Of a DNA stretch of 64,000 bases, positions 1 to 9,464 are shown in pieces. The stretch's first letter is position 1, and each line of letters starts with the position of its first letter. The position numbers and the translations under genes were made by a program. The notes below the pieces were generated by a model. That model saw only the letters and a list, made by a program, of their open reading frames with translations. It was not told the DNA's origin and ran no database searches. This DNA is from Chitinophagaceae bacterium (lineage in GTDB: Bacteria; Bacteroidota; Bacteroidia; Chitinophagales; Chitinophagaceae): the NCBI GenBank assembly GCA_016710935.1, contig JADJTY010000001.1, positions 124,001 to 188,000 of the forward strand, given 5' to 3'.

Positions 1-508
1 CCGATGTAGCCCAGTCCGTAGAGTTGTTCCAGGTAATGGTCATGTACCGAACACCCCGCTTATATAATGCATCTAATTTATTCAGGTCATTTTCTATCAT
101 GTGCCCGCCTTCTACACCCAACAATACAGCCAGCTTTTTTTGTGCAACCGCTTTTTTAATATCTGCTGCGGTAAAAGCCTGCATCATTTTATTGGGGTTT
201 CTATTGGTCCAGGCAAGTACGGTATCTATCTCCCGGTTGGCCCAGGCGTATGGGTTTTCTTTATTACCATCGCACCAGATAGAAAAAAACTGGGCATCTA
301 CGCCACCTGCGGCCATGCGTTGCAGATCGGAATGTGTTTTTGACTGCAGGTTTTGATCAAAGGATACTCCTTTTTCAATGGCGGTGGATGGAATGTCATT
401 GTGTGTATCAACAACAATGGAATTGAAGTGGAGTTTTTTGTAGGATTGTGCAGATACAAATAAGCAATTGGCAATGAGCAATTGGCAAAGAAATAATTTT
501 TTATACAT
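1..508 (-). CDS. Membrane dipeptidase (peptidase M19), N-terminal part, cut by window edge
   Basis: Reads from ATG at 508 leftward off the window with no stop, so about 169 N-terminal residues are visible. A signal peptide ending ...VSAQ is followed by the HxD zinc motif in VVDTHNDIP, then the family-typical DAQFFSIW and LLGVEGGHMI, with the conserved Glu of the metal centre, and YMTITWNNS. These mark the renal-dipeptidase family, which cleaves dipeptides and some D-amino-acid substrates with a two-zinc centre; the signal peptide suggests a periplasmic or surface enzyme. The C-terminal half with the remaining zinc ligands lies outside the window. Confidence 0.85.
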   Translation of the reverse strand, partial: MYKKLFLCQLLIANCLFVSAQSYKKLHFNSIVVDTHNDIPSTAIEKGVSFDQNLQSKTHSDLQRMAAGGVDAQFFSIWCDGNKENPYAWANREIDTVLAWTNRNPNKMMQAFTAADIKKAVAQKKLAVLLGVEGGHMIENDLNKLDALYKRGVRYMTITWNNSTDWATS

Positions 509-706
509 GGAGGTTATTTAATACAACAGAATGGTTGATTAAATATAAGCAGAATTTATGGCTTCATTTAAATTCAAAATGAATGCCTGTGGGGTAATTA
601 GATCAGAAGAGGAAAATAAAGTTGCAGAAAAATAGACAGAAGGGGTAATGTTTTTTTTCATTATAGTGCTGGCATGATAAAAATTAATCAGAATTTCATA
701 TTTAAT

Positions 707-1258
707 TTAATCAGCTTTGCTTCCCTTATCCCCCACAAACCACTGCTCCTTATTTTTAAACAGCACATTAAAAGTTGTAAGCGATCCATAGCAACGGGTA
801 ATGTATTGTTGTATGTTCACTTTTTCTTCGTCGGTTAGTTTTTTATGGCTGTTGATGTTTTGTTCCAGCACACGCAGCCTGTCACGCAGCATAACAATTT
901 TATGAAAGAAATCATCAATGTGAATTTCTTTTGGCTTTAAAGATTTATCGGCTGTTTGCAAACTCATAACGCCACCGATCCATTTATCGCCAATGGGTAC
1001 AATTTCGGTAACATCGCTCCACTGGCGTAAGATTTTTAATAAAGATCTTTCAACTTCAGAAACCGTTTCTACTTCGGTAGTTACATTTTCTGCAATGATC
1101 TCATCTAAGTGCGTATCTGTTTTGTCTATTTCTTTAATGCCGTGATGGATAAAGGAAATAAGATAGGTGGCATATTTAACGCCCACAATTACACCAGGCC
1201 CAAACTGGGTGTGCTGCAGCCGGGTACCAACGCCAAGGGTTAGTTGATTTTCTTCCAT
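707..1258 (-). CDS. Uncharacterised protein with Tudor-like N-terminus
   Basis: A 183-residue soluble protein that I do not recognise as a characterised family. The N-terminus, GTRLQHTQFGPGVIVGV at about residues 11-27, resembles the small Tudor/SH3-like module at the C-terminus of UvrD/PcrA helicases (pattern GxRVxHxxFGxGxV), which contacts RNA polymerase there. The rest is charged and probably helical. It lies 3 bp downstream of the next minus-strand gene, so the two are probably co-transcribed. A nucleic-acid or polymerase contact is inference from the module alone; there is no catalytic motif. Confidence 0.75.
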   Translation of the reverse strand: MEENQLTLGVGTRLQHTQFGPGVIVGVKYATYLISFIHHGIKEIDKTDTHLDEIIAENVTTEVETVSEVERSLLKILRQWSDVTEIVPIGDKWIGGVMSLQTADKSLKPKEIHIDDFFHKIVMLRDRLRVLEQNINSHKKLTDEEKVNIQQYITRCYGSLTTFNVLFKNKEQWFVGDKGSKAD

Positions 1259-1261
1259 AAA

Positions 1262-2029
1262 TTAATTTTCTTTTTTTGCCTCAGGGATTTGCTGCTTTAA
1301 TAGTTCAATTTTATAAGTATACGACGAATGTAAGATGTATTTATTGAAAGTAATTTCATCTGCCATGATGGCAAATTCGTAGGTAGGTAAATATCTTACC
1401 ATAAAAGTATCCAGCTCGGCACCCTGTAACTGGGTGATGCGGCGTACAAAATTTTTGTTGAAGCGGTAGCTTACATAATAATCCTGCTCCTGTTGCTCCA
1501 GCCTTGCCTGGAAGGCTCTTAATCTTTTGTTTCTTTTGAAGCGGAACATATTAATGATCTCATTCACATCGGCACCCACAGCCCCACTGGGCGAAATGCT
1601 GGTGCGTATGGTGGGATTCCGGAAATTATAGGCATCGGCATAGGTTTGCCGGTTTTCCATAGAATCTTCCCGGTAACTGCGGGCATAAATTACCACTTCC
1701 TTTAAAACCCGATATCCGCTTTTTACCGTAACGCCCAGGGAAAGATCAAACTGCATAAGATTTGGAATTTCTTTTACAGCAAATTTTTGTGTGGGCTTAT
1801 TTTGATAGATAAAGGTGAGGGAATCATTTTCGGTTACAGCAATTTTGTAGTTGCCCATCGTATCTGTCCGGGTAAATTTTCCGCTGGTACTTTCCACCCG
1901 TACGTTCTCAACATAATTTCTTTTCTGCGAATCAAACACGGTGCCGGTAACTGTTAACTGGGCATGCAATGTATGGGTTGCGGCGGTAAAAAAAAGCAGC
2001 AGTATATGTATTTTTAAAAATAATGACAA
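1262..2029 (-). CDS. Secreted protein with carboxypeptidase-regulatory-like domain
   Basis: A signal peptide ending LHAQ is followed by an Ig-like regulatory domain, GTVFDSQKRNYVENVRVEST and TDTMGNYKIAV, of the CarboxypepD_reg type found at the start of TonB-dependent and other Bacteroidota envelope proteins. The rest has no recognised enzyme motif. The frame stays open upstream to an ATG at 2143, but that codon lies inside an inverted repeat and would add an unconvincing hydrophobic extension. A TTG at 2029, giving a compact signal peptide, is preferred though it has no clear ribosome binding site. A cell-envelope role is inference. Confidence 0.7.
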   Translation of the reverse strand: MSLFLKIHILLLFFTAATHTLHAQLTVTGTVFDSQKRNYVENVRVESTSGKFTRTDTMGNYKIAVTENDSLTFIYQNKPTQKFAVKEIPNLMQFDLSLGVTVKSGYRVLKEVVIYARSYREDSMENRQTYADAYNFRNPTIRTSISPSGAVGADVNEIINMFRFKRNKRLRAFQARLEQQEQDYYVSYRFNKNFVRRITQLQGAELDTFMVRYLPTYEFAIMADEITFNKYILHSSYTYKIELLKQQIPEAKKEN

Positions 2030-2119
2030 CAGGCAGAAAATTAGTGGGTAAAAGTACAGTAACAAATTAAAACAAAATTTGCCGTTGCCGGGTTTTAACT
2101 GCGTTTTTGCTTTTAGGTT

Positions 2120-2187
2120 GCCCGCAGATTTCGCAGATGACACAGAATAAAAGTTTGTTTACTGAAACATCTGCGTATGCTGCGGGC
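2120..2187. repeat. Long imperfect inverted repeat
   Basis: GCCCGCAG-attt-CGCAGATG at 2120-2139 pairs with CATCTGCG-tatg-CTGCGGGC at 2168-2187, with the internal tetranucleotides unpaired. It lies between purN and the next minus-strand gene, beyond purN's stop, and could act as a terminator or REP-like element. Confidence 0.7.
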
Positions 2188-2209
2188 CAATGTATTTTAA
2201 ATCAGAGAC

Positions 2210-2774
2210 CTAATTTTTTAAAATTCCTGCAATCACCCCCGGGTAGTTTGCATGCTCTAAAAGATGAATTTTTTGTGCAAGGGTTTCCGGTTTATCATCT
2301 GGGGCTACCTCACATGTTGCCTGGAAGATGATTTCTCCGTGATCATACAACTCATCTACATAATGAATGGTGATGCCGCTTTCTTTTTTCTCCGGCGGCT
2401 ATAACAGCCTCATGTACTTTACTGCCATACATACCTTTGCCACCGAATTTTGGTAATAAGGCAGGGTGTATATTCAGTATCTTTTTTGGATAGGCATGAA
2501 TTAAGGCAGCAGGCATTTTCCATAAAAAGCCCGCAAGCACGATAAGATCAATATGGCTTTTCTCCAGTTCAGGTAAATAGTGATCGCCGTTAAAAAACCT
2601 TTCCTTTTCAATTAATAAGGAGGAGATTCCGGCTTTTTCTGCAATTTGCAGTACACCGGCACCGGGTTTATTACATACTATTAATGAAATATGAATATGG
2701 GCTGAATCTGAAAACTGCTGGATTATCTGCTGTGCATTTGAACCGGCCCCGCTGGCAAAAATGGCAATATTCAT
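2210..2774 (-). pseudogene. purN: Phosphoribosylglycinamide formyltransferase, single frameshift
   Basis: PurN transfers a formyl group from 10-formyl-THF to GAR in purine synthesis. The ATG at 2774 begins MNIAIFASGAGSNAQ, and the conserved ILNIHPALLPKFGGKGMYG includes the catalytic Asn-His region. After HEAVIAAGEK the frame breaks: a run of six A on the coding strand (2384-2389) has one base too many. Removing one A restores ESGITIHYVDELYDHGEII and a normal C-terminus ending at TAG 2210-2212, for 187 residues, the usual PurN length. A real mutation would leave a truncated inactive protein. Homopolymer context makes a sequencing error at least as likely. Confidence 0.85.
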
Positions 2775-3071
2775 TTTTTGCTGTCTTTTTTTGCTCCTTC
2801 CGCTCATCTTACCCCATACTTTTATAAGGTAGTTTTTAAAAAATGCAAATTGTCCCAGGGGAATACTGATCACTAAAACACAAAGAGGCCAAAGCAATGT
2901 CATCAATACTATATATAGTATAAACCATAAAACACCCTTCTCTAAATTGGTAAGCATCAGGATCTTTCTTCCGGTATAACCACACAGGCTTCCGCCCAAC
3001 GCAAAAGTTGTAATAATCAGCACCAGGTTTAGCCCGTTTACCTTCCATCTTTGCTGCAGCTTCTTTAACAT
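2775..3071 (-). CDS. Small two-helix membrane protein (DUF6787-like), reads into purN
   Basis: Starts at ATG 3071 (MLKKLQQRWKVNG) and has two strongly hydrophobic segments, about residues 15-35 and 45-70, then a basic tail. It resembles the short Bacteroidota family DUF6787, of unknown function. As written it has no stop and runs in frame into PurN. If the run of seven A (2786-2792) had six, it would end ...SGRSKKDSKK with a TGA overlapping the purN start as ATGA, a normal operon junction. The apparent fusion may therefore be a second homopolymer error. The frame also stays open upstream to 3197 without protein-like content. Confidence 0.65.
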
Positions 3072-3253
3072 TGGGCAAAAGTGGGTTAAAAATTTGTGAT
3101 TTTGTTGTGTTGTGCCAAAAAATATCGGCATACAAAAACTACTTACAAATACATGACAAATACTATACAGGTATTTAACCGGGTTGCTGAAAACCACGCT
3201 GGATAAGGAAAAAAAAAATTCTAAAATGTTGATATATTGTCAGCATCCTGCCT

Positions 3254-3261
3254 TATTTTTG
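3254..3261 (+). promoter_or_regulatory. Bacteroidota -7 promoter element for the act-cox operon
   Basis: TATTTTTG matches the Bacteroidota consensus TAnnTTTG, 45 bp before the actA start. A TTG lies about 22 bp upstream, a plausible -33 region. No other promoter is evident before the terminator at 18.15 kb, so this may drive the whole operon. Confidence 0.5.
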
Positions 3262-3306
3262 CTGCCGAATCAGGATATTTTTCCACATTAGCCCCGATAT
3301 AACTGT

Positions 3307-4575
3307 ATGAGTCGCTATCGAAAAATCTTTAACAGGATCTTTACAAGTATCTTTTTAGTTGTTTTATTGTCTATTAATACCCAGTCTTTAGCTGCTGATG
3401 TCGCCGCTTTGTTTAAAGCAAATTGCGCCAGCTGCCATAAAATTGATAAGGATTTTACCGGCCCGGCATTAAAAGGCTGGAAAGACAGGGTGCCTGGTGA
3501 TGGCTGGATCTACAAATGGATGGCCAATCCCGGTGCACAAACTGATCCATATGCTACTGCACTTAAGGCAAAATGGAAGCCGGTTGTTATGACCAATTTC
3601 GGACAACTGAGCAAAGAAGAGATTGATGGCATATTAAAATATGTGGATGATTGGGCGCCTGAAACTACAACACCTGCTGCGGGTGGCGCTCCTGCAACTG
3701 ATAACTCACTCCTTTTTGGAATTTTAACCCTTGTTTTAGCACTAATAGCTTTCATATTATTACAGGTTAACAGCAGCCTGCGCAAATTATCCGATGAAAA
3801 AGAAGGCGTATTGCGCCCGGAGCCGGTACCGGCTTACAAAAACAAAACCTATCTAATGGCAGGTGTATTACTGTTGTTTGCCGTTGGTGGATATTTCACG
3901 ATCAATGGCGCAGTGGGTATGGGACGTATGCAGAACTACCAGCCTGAACAGCCAATATTCTACTCACACCAGGTACATGCCGGCACAAACCAGATCAGTT
4001 GTTTGTATTGCCATGGAAGTGCCCAGGATAGCAAGCAGGCAAGCATTCCATCAGTTAATACCTGTATGAACTGCCATAAATCTATCAGTAAATATGAAGG
4101 CCCCGATAAATTGGTTAGAGAAGATGGCACAGCTGTAGATGGCACCGCCGAAATTGAAAAGCTGTATGCTTATGCAGGCTGGAATTCAACAACAAAATCG
4201 TATAACCCGGATAATAACAACGACGGAGCTCCCGACGGGGCAAAACCAATTGAGTGGGTTAAAATTCATAACCTGCCCGACCACGTTTATTTTAACCACA
4301 GCCAGCACGTAAAGGTTGGTAAACAAAATTGCCAGACCTGTCATGGCAACATACAGCAAATGCCGGAAGTATATCAGTTCAGCACCCTGAGTATGGGCTG
4401 GTGTGTAAACTGTCACAGAGATACCAAGGTTGATTTTTACGACAAAGAAAATAAGACCGGCAATAAGTATTACAGCATTTACGATAAATTCCACAAAGAT
4501 TTAAAGAGCGGTAAAATGGATAGTGTAACAGTTGAAGCTATTGGTGGAACGGAATGTCAGAAATGTCACTATTAA
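3307..4575 (+). CDS. actA: Alternative complex III subunit A, six-heme cytochrome c
   Basis: ActA is the multiheme c subunit that carries electrons within alternative complex III, the menaquinol:cytochrome c oxidoreductase replacing bc1. Order: signal/anchor helix (about 11-29), a mono-heme domain with CASCH at 40-44, a Thr/Pro/Ala linker, membrane helix about 134-154, a second helix 181-200, then five CxxCH motifs at 232, 253, 342, 366 and 417. The five C-terminal hemes match classic pentaheme ActA; the N-terminal mono-heme domain is an added module. First gene of the operon, 97 bp before actB. Confidence 0.93.
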   Translation: MSRYRKIFNRIFTSIFLVVLLSINTQSLAADVAALFKANCASCHKIDKDFTGPALKGWKDRVPGDGWIYKWMANPGAQTDPYATALKAKWKPVVMTNFGQLSKEEIDGILKYVDDWAPETTTPAAGGAPATDNSLLFGILTLVLALIAFILLQVNSSLRKLSDEKEGVLRPEPVPAYKNKTYLMAGVLLLFAVGGYFTINGAVGMGRMQNYQPEQPIFYSHQVHAGTNQISCLYCHGSAQDSKQASIPSVNTCMNCHKSISKYEGPDKLVREDGTAVDGTAEIEKLYAYAGWNSTTKSYNPDNNNDGAPDGAKPIEWVKIHNLPDHVYFNHSQHVKVGKQNCQTCHGNIQQMPEVYQFSTLSMGWCVNCHRDTKVDFYDKENKTGNKYYSIYDKFHKDLKSGKMDSVTVEAIGGTECQKCHY

Positions 4576-4584
4576 GCCCCCTGA

Positions 4585-4600
4585 TCCGTCAGCTGGCGGA
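4585..4600. repeat. Small palindrome in the actA-actB spacer
   Basis: TCCGTCAGCTGGCGGA is a near-perfect 16-bp palindrome ten bases after the actA stop. It has no T-tract, so it is not a typical terminator; it may stabilise or process the operon mRNA. Confidence 0.55.
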
Positions 4601-4672
4601 GAACTGGAGCGCATTAAAATAATTATCATTTTATAGCACATAAAAGCCTCTTTAGGGGTTGAGACAAATAAT

Positions 4673-7600
4673 ATGAGTAAGAAAAAGTACTGGCAAAGTT
4701 TTGGTGAACTGAATCAAACGGAAAGTTTTCAGGAATCAGCCAACAAGGAGTTTAAAGAAGAATTACTTCCTTTAGAAGACCTTGATGACAAAGGTATTTT
4801 AGATGCCAAAACCCCACGCAGGGATTTCCTTAAATACCTGGGCTTTAGTACAGCTGCAGCTGCAGTTGCAGCAAGTTGCGAAGTGCCGGTACGTAAGGCT
4901 GTACCATTTTTAAATAAGCCACAAAGTGTTATACCTGGCATTGCCAATTATTACGCTTCAACCTATGTTAATGGCGGCGATGCGATTTCAGTTGTTGTAA
5001 AACAAAGAGACGGCAGGCCAATAAAGATCGAAGGGAACGAATTATCTACCATTACCAATGGTGGTACCAATGCACAGGCACAGGCTTCTGTACTGGATCT
5101 GTATGATAACACCCGCCTTCGTTACCCCATGCAAAAAGATGGTAAAGGATTTAAAGAAGTTACCGGCTTTGATGCATTTGATAAAATGGTGGGAGCTGCT
5201 ATTACCGGTAAAGCGGTTGCCCTGCTTACCTCCACAGTGAACTCTCCATCTACCTTAGCTATTATCACGGAATTTTTAGCAAAATATCCCGGCAGCCGCC
5301 ACGTACAATACGATGCGGTTAGCTACAGTGGTATGTTATTGGCCAATGAAGCCTGCTACGGAAAAAAAGCCATTCCTTCTTATCATTTTGATAAGGCAAA
5401 AGTAATTGTGAGCCTGGGGGCCGATTTTCTGGGTACCTGGCTAAGTCCTGCAGAATTCAACAATCAATATGCGCAAAACAGGAAGGTACAGGGCACAAAA
5501 CCAGAACTGAGTAAACACTTTCAGTTTGAAAGTATGATCAGCCTTACCGGTAGTAACGCCGATGACCGCTATACCCACAAACCATCTGAAACCGGTGCTG
5601 TTGCATTGGCTTTGCTGGCTAAATTGGGCGGTGCTGTAACTGCACCTTCCCTGGCAGATGCAAAACTTACTAAAGGCATTGATACTGTTGCAAACGCACT
5701 TAATGCAAGTAAAGGCGCTGCACTGGTTGTTTGCGGTAGCAATGATGTAAATATTCAGATCATTGTAAATGCTATCAACGAAGCCATTGGTGCCAACGGT
5801 ACTACGATCAACTGGGCCATGACTTCCAATTACAAAAATGGTATTGACGCTGATATGGCAAAGCTGGTTGATGATATGAACAGCGGAACCATTGGTGCTG
5901 TTTTGATCAACGGAGTTAACCCTGCCTATTCATACAGCGACAGCAAAAAATTTAAAGACGCTTTGGCAAAAGTTGTTTCTGTTTCCTTTAACGGAACCAT
6001 GGATGAAACAACGGAGCTTTGTAAATATATTCTTCCATCACACCACTGGCTGGAAAGCTGGGGCGATGCTGAACCCAAAACAGGGTATTTCAGTTTATTG
6101 CAACCTACTATCAACCCTTTATTTAAAACACGTCCATTTCAGACCTCATTAATTAAATGGAGCGCTGCTGCAGGTAGTATGGTTAATGATTACGAAACTT
6201 ATTTTAAAACTTACTGGAATGCCAAATTGGGCAGTCCGGATCTATGGGAAAAAGCTTTACAGGATGGTGTTGTAGAACCAGCAACTATGCCTGTTGGCGG
6301 CGGATCTTTCAGCGGTGCAAAAGTTGCTGAAGCTGCCATAGCAGTTGCAGCTGTTAAAGGCGGAGCGGTTGAAGTGGTGCTGTATCAAAAAGTTTCGATT
6401 GGAGATGGCAGCCAGGCAAATAACCCATGGCTACAGGAATTGCCAGACCCGGTTTCTAAAGTAACCTGGGACAACTACGCCATGATAAGCCCTGCAATGG
6501 CCAAATCATTATTAGGTTTGGATGTGATGAACCAGGAAGGTGGTAAGCAAAGTGATTACGAAGTTCATCCGGAAAAACCAGTTGTAAAAATTACAGTAAA
6601 CGGTAAGTCGGTTGAATTGCCGGTGATCGTTTTACCAGGTATGAATGCTGCTACTATTGCTTTGGCTGTTGGTTACGGAAGGGAAAGTGCGGATAAGGAA
6701 ACCACTTCGGCAAATATTGGCAAGTCTGCAAATGGTGCCGGTAAAAATGTTTATCCTTTGGTTGGTTTCAACGGAACCAATGCTTATAGTGCGGTAGCAA
6801 CGGTAGAAAAAACAGGGGCCATGTATCCGTTGGCTCAAACACAGGTACACGGCTTTACCGAAAGCCGCCCGGTTATTTATGAAACCAATCTAAAAAGTTT
6901 TACTGCTAATCCAGCAGCAGTTTTAGAAGATATAACTAAAGAGCGTGAAGCTATCACTGCCGACCTGTATGGTAAAAAAGGTGATTTCGTGAAGGATGCA
7001 ACCATCTATCCTGATTTTGAAAAGCCGGGTATTAAATGGGGAATGAGTATTGATCTGAATACCTGTACCGGTTGCAGCGCCTGTGTTGTAGCCTGTACGG
7101 CCGAAAATAATGTAAGTATAGTTGGTAAAATGCAGGTGCAGCGTGCACATGAAATGCACTGGTTACGTATTGACCGTTATTTTACCTTCAACAGCGATAA
7201 TCACGAAGATGTAGATGTTGTTTTTCAACCCATGCTTTGCCAGCATTGCGATAACGCACCCTGCGAAAACGTTTGCCCGGTGGCAGCAACAAATCACAGT
7301 ACCGAAGGCTTAAACCAAATGACCTATAACCGTTGTATTGGTACAAGATATTGTGCCAACAACTGTCCGTATAAAGTACGTCGCTTTAACTGGCTGGATT
7401 ATACAGGAGCAGACAGCTTTAAGGATAATATGAACCCGATGGTGGGGACCTATATGGACGAATCGGTTTTGCAGATGAATGATGACTTAACCAGGATGGT
7501 ATTAAACCCGGATGTTACCGTTCGTTCAAGAGGTGTTATCGAAAAATGTTCTTTCTGTGTACAGCGTTTACAGGAAACAAAACTGGAAGCAAAAAAACAA

Positions 7601-7873
7601 CAGGACCCCAAGTTGGTGCGTAATGTAAAAACTGCGTGTATGCAGGCCTGTCCTACACACGCCATCAGCTTTAGTAATGTAAATGATAAAGAAAGTGATG
7701 TGTACAAGATCAGGAATGTAGATCAGAAGCACCGTGCATTTTATGTAATGGAGCAGCTGCACGTTTTGCCTAACGTAAGTTACCTGGCAAAAGTGAGGAA
7801 TACAGAGCGGCATATTGGCGTGATAGAAGAACATGGTGCGGAAACAAAGAAAGAAGAAAAAGCACATGTGTAA
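4673..7873 (+). CDS. actB: Alternative complex III iron-sulfur subunit B
   Basis: A 1066-residue fusion of a molybdopterin-oxidoreductase-like domain with a ferredoxin-like domain, as is usual for ActB. A Tat-type motif RRDFLKYLGF (49-58) is followed by an AASC lipobox-like site (Cys69). The last 280 residues contain four Cys clusters, CTGCSACVVAC, CQHCDNAPCENVCP, CIGTRYCANNCP and the pair CSFC / CMQACP, suited to three [4Fe-4S] and one [3Fe-4S] centre. In this family the large domain carries no molybdenum. The protein receives electrons from quinol and passes them to ActA/ActE; it sits next to ActC in the membrane complex. Confidence 0.95.
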   Translation: MSKKKYWQSFGELNQTESFQESANKEFKEELLPLEDLDDKGILDAKTPRRDFLKYLGFSTAAAAVAASCEVPVRKAVPFLNKPQSVIPGIANYYASTYVNGGDAISVVVKQRDGRPIKIEGNELSTITNGGTNAQAQASVLDLYDNTRLRYPMQKDGKGFKEVTGFDAFDKMVGAAITGKAVALLTSTVNSPSTLAIITEFLAKYPGSRHVQYDAVSYSGMLLANEACYGKKAIPSYHFDKAKVIVSLGADFLGTWLSPAEFNNQYAQNRKVQGTKPELSKHFQFESMISLTGSNADDRYTHKPSETGAVALALLAKLGGAVTAPSLADAKLTKGIDTVANALNASKGAALVVCGSNDVNIQIIVNAINEAIGANGTTINWAMTSNYKNGIDADMAKLVDDMNSGTIGAVLINGVNPAYSYSDSKKFKDALAKVVSVSFNGTMDETTELCKYILPSHHWLESWGDAEPKTGYFSLLQPTINPLFKTRPFQTSLIKWSAAAGSMVNDYETYFKTYWNAKLGSPDLWEKALQDGVVEPATMPVGGGSFSGAKVAEAAIAVAAVKGGAVEVVLYQKVSIGDGSQANNPWLQELPDPVSKVTWDNYAMISPAMAKSLLGLDVMNQEGGKQSDYEVHPEKPVVKITVNGKSVELPVIVLPGMNAATIALAVGYGRESADKETTSANIGKSANGAGKNVYPLVGFNGTNAYSAVATVEKTGAMYPLAQTQVHGFTESRPVIYETNLKSFTANPAAVLEDITKEREAITADLYGKKGDFVKDATIYPDFEKPGIKWGMSIDLNTCTGCSACVVACTAENNVSIVGKMQVQRAHEMHWLRIDRYFTFNSDNHEDVDVVFQPMLCQHCDNAPCENVCPVAATNHSTEGLNQMTYNRCIGTRYCANNCPYKVRRFNWLDYTGADSFKDNMNPMVGTYMDESVLQMNDDLTRMVLNPDVTVRSRGVIEKCSFCVQRLQETKLEAKKQQDPKLVRNVKTACMQACPTHAISFSNVNDKESDVYKIRNVDQKHRAFYVMEQLHVLPNVSYLAKVRNTERHIGVIEEHGAETKKEEKAHV

Positions 7874-7962
7874 GCTGTCAAAGGCTGAGTAAAGAAAGTA
7901 AAGTACAAGTGAGTAACACAACGATGCAAAACAAAGATGTGTTGCCGGCAAAATAAAAAACA

Positions 7963-7996
7963 AGCTAACAGCTAACAGCTAAAGGCTAAAAGCTAA
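7963..7996 (+). repeat. AGCTAA-type short repeats before actC
   Basis: Four or five consecutive copies of GCTAA separated by 2-3 bases occupy the end of the actB-actC spacer. Related repeats in both orientations fill the actC-actD spacer. Confidence 0.6.
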
Positions 7997-8003
7997 ATAC
8001 GAT

Positions 8004-9455
8004 ATGTCATTACTGAAATACGAATCGCAACTAAGGGAACCGCTGGTAGATGGTAATAAAGATTACCACCAGGTAACGGAAGATATCATTCGTCCCATTG
8101 AGATGAAACCAAGCCGTCTCTGGTATATTGGATTTTATATCAGTGTAGCCCTGTTATTATTTGGGGTGTACAGTGTTTACAGGGAGGTTACCTATGGTAT
8201 TGGCCAGTGGAATGTAAATAAAACCATCGGCTGGGGCTGGGATATTACCAACTTCGTATGGTGGGTAGGTATTGGTCACGCAGGTACGTTAATTTCAGCG
8301 ATCTTATTATTATTCCGCCAGGGCTGGAGAACGGGTGTAAACCGTGCAGCAGAAGCTATGACAATTTTTGCGGTAATGTGCGCCGGCCAGTTTCCGATCT
8401 GGCATATGGGCCGTGTGTGGATGGCATTCTTTGTATTACCTTATCCTAACAGCCGTGGCCCTTTGTGGGTTAACTTTAACTCACCGCTTTTGTGGGACGT
8501 GTTTGCGATATCAACTTATTTCACGGTTTCTTTATTATTCTGGTACTCGGGTTTATTGCCCGATCTGGCTACGGTAAGAGACCGAGCAAAAACAAAATTC
8601 CGTAAAATGTTTTATGGGGTTGCATCTTTTGGCTGGACAGGAAGTACCAAACACTGGCAACGTCATGAATCTTTATCACTGGTACTGGCGGGCTTAAGTA
8701 CACCGCTTGTATTGTCAGTACATACGATCGTATCTTTTGACTTTGCCACCTCCATCGTTCCGGGCTGGCATACTACCATCTTCCCGCCATACTTCGTGGC
8801 AGGTGCTATCTTTTCGGGGTTTGCCATGGTGCAAACACTGATGATCGTTGTGCGTAAAGTTTTAAACCTGCAGGACTATATTACCATCGGCCATATTGAA
8901 GCCATGAATAAGGTAATTGTGTTAACAGGTAGTATTGTGGGTTGTGCGTATTTAACTGAATTATTCATTGCCTGGTACGGACAAAATCCTTACGAGTGGT
9001 ATGCATTTAAAGAGAACCGTGCCAACCTGTTCAGTCCATATGGCTGGAGCTACTGGCTGATGATGTTCTGTAACGTGGTATCTCCGCAGTTATTCTGGAG
9101 CCGTAAATTAAGAAGAAATATTACCGTAACATTCTTCATGAGTATCATTGTAAACATAGGTATGTGGTTCGAGCGTTTCGTAATCATTGTAACATCAGTG
9201 TACAGGGATTACCTGCCATCATCATGGAGTACTTATTACAGTCCTTCTATCTGGGAGATCGGATTCTACCTCGGTACATTCGGATTGTTCTTTACCTGCT
9301 TCTTCCTGTTTGCAAAATACTTCCCGGTTATTGCGGTGGCCGAGATCAAAGCCATTTTAAAAACCAGTGGAGAGAATTATAAAGTGAAGATGACCGATAT
9401 TGAAAAAGCTGATGCAGAGAAGTTTTACCAGGAGGAAGTAGGGCATGCACATTAA
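8004..9455 (+). CDS. actC: Alternative complex III quinol-binding membrane subunit C (NrfD/PsrC-like)
   Basis: A 483-residue polytopic protein of the NrfD/PsrC family with about ten hydrophobic helices. ActC packs against ActB and forms a quinol-oxidation site, and with ActF makes up the membrane core of the complex. Family-typical stretches include WWVGIGHAGTLISAILLLFR near residue 90, GQFPIWHMGRVWMAF, and the helix around FAMVQTLMIVVRKV. Position between actB and actD is the canonical order. Confidence 0.94.
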   Translation: MSLLKYESQLREPLVDGNKDYHQVTEDIIRPIEMKPSRLWYIGFYISVALLLFGVYSVYREVTYGIGQWNVNKTIGWGWDITNFVWWVGIGHAGTLISAILLLFRQGWRTGVNRAAEAMTIFAVMCAGQFPIWHMGRVWMAFFVLPYPNSRGPLWVNFNSPLLWDVFAISTYFTVSLLFWYSGLLPDLATVRDRAKTKFRKMFYGVASFGWTGSTKHWQRHESLSLVLAGLSTPLVLSVHTIVSFDFATSIVPGWHTTIFPPYFVAGAIFSGFAMVQTLMIVVRKVLNLQDYITIGHIEAMNKVIVLTGSIVGCAYLTELFIAWYGQNPYEWYAFKENRANLFSPYGWSYWLMMFCNVVSPQLFWSRKLRRNITVTFFMSIIVNIGMWFERFVIIVTSVYRDYLPSSWSTYYSPSIWEIGFYLGTFGLFFTCFFLFAKYFPVIAVAEIKAILKTSGENYKVKMTDIEKADAEKFYQEEVGHAH

Positions 9456-9464
9456 GAAGGCCGT

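Noticed and set aside
2775..3197. Natural fusion of a membrane domain to PurN
   Set aside because: One base fewer in the A-run gives a stop overlapping the purN start as ATGA, so a fusion is less likely than a run-length error; kept only as a possibility.
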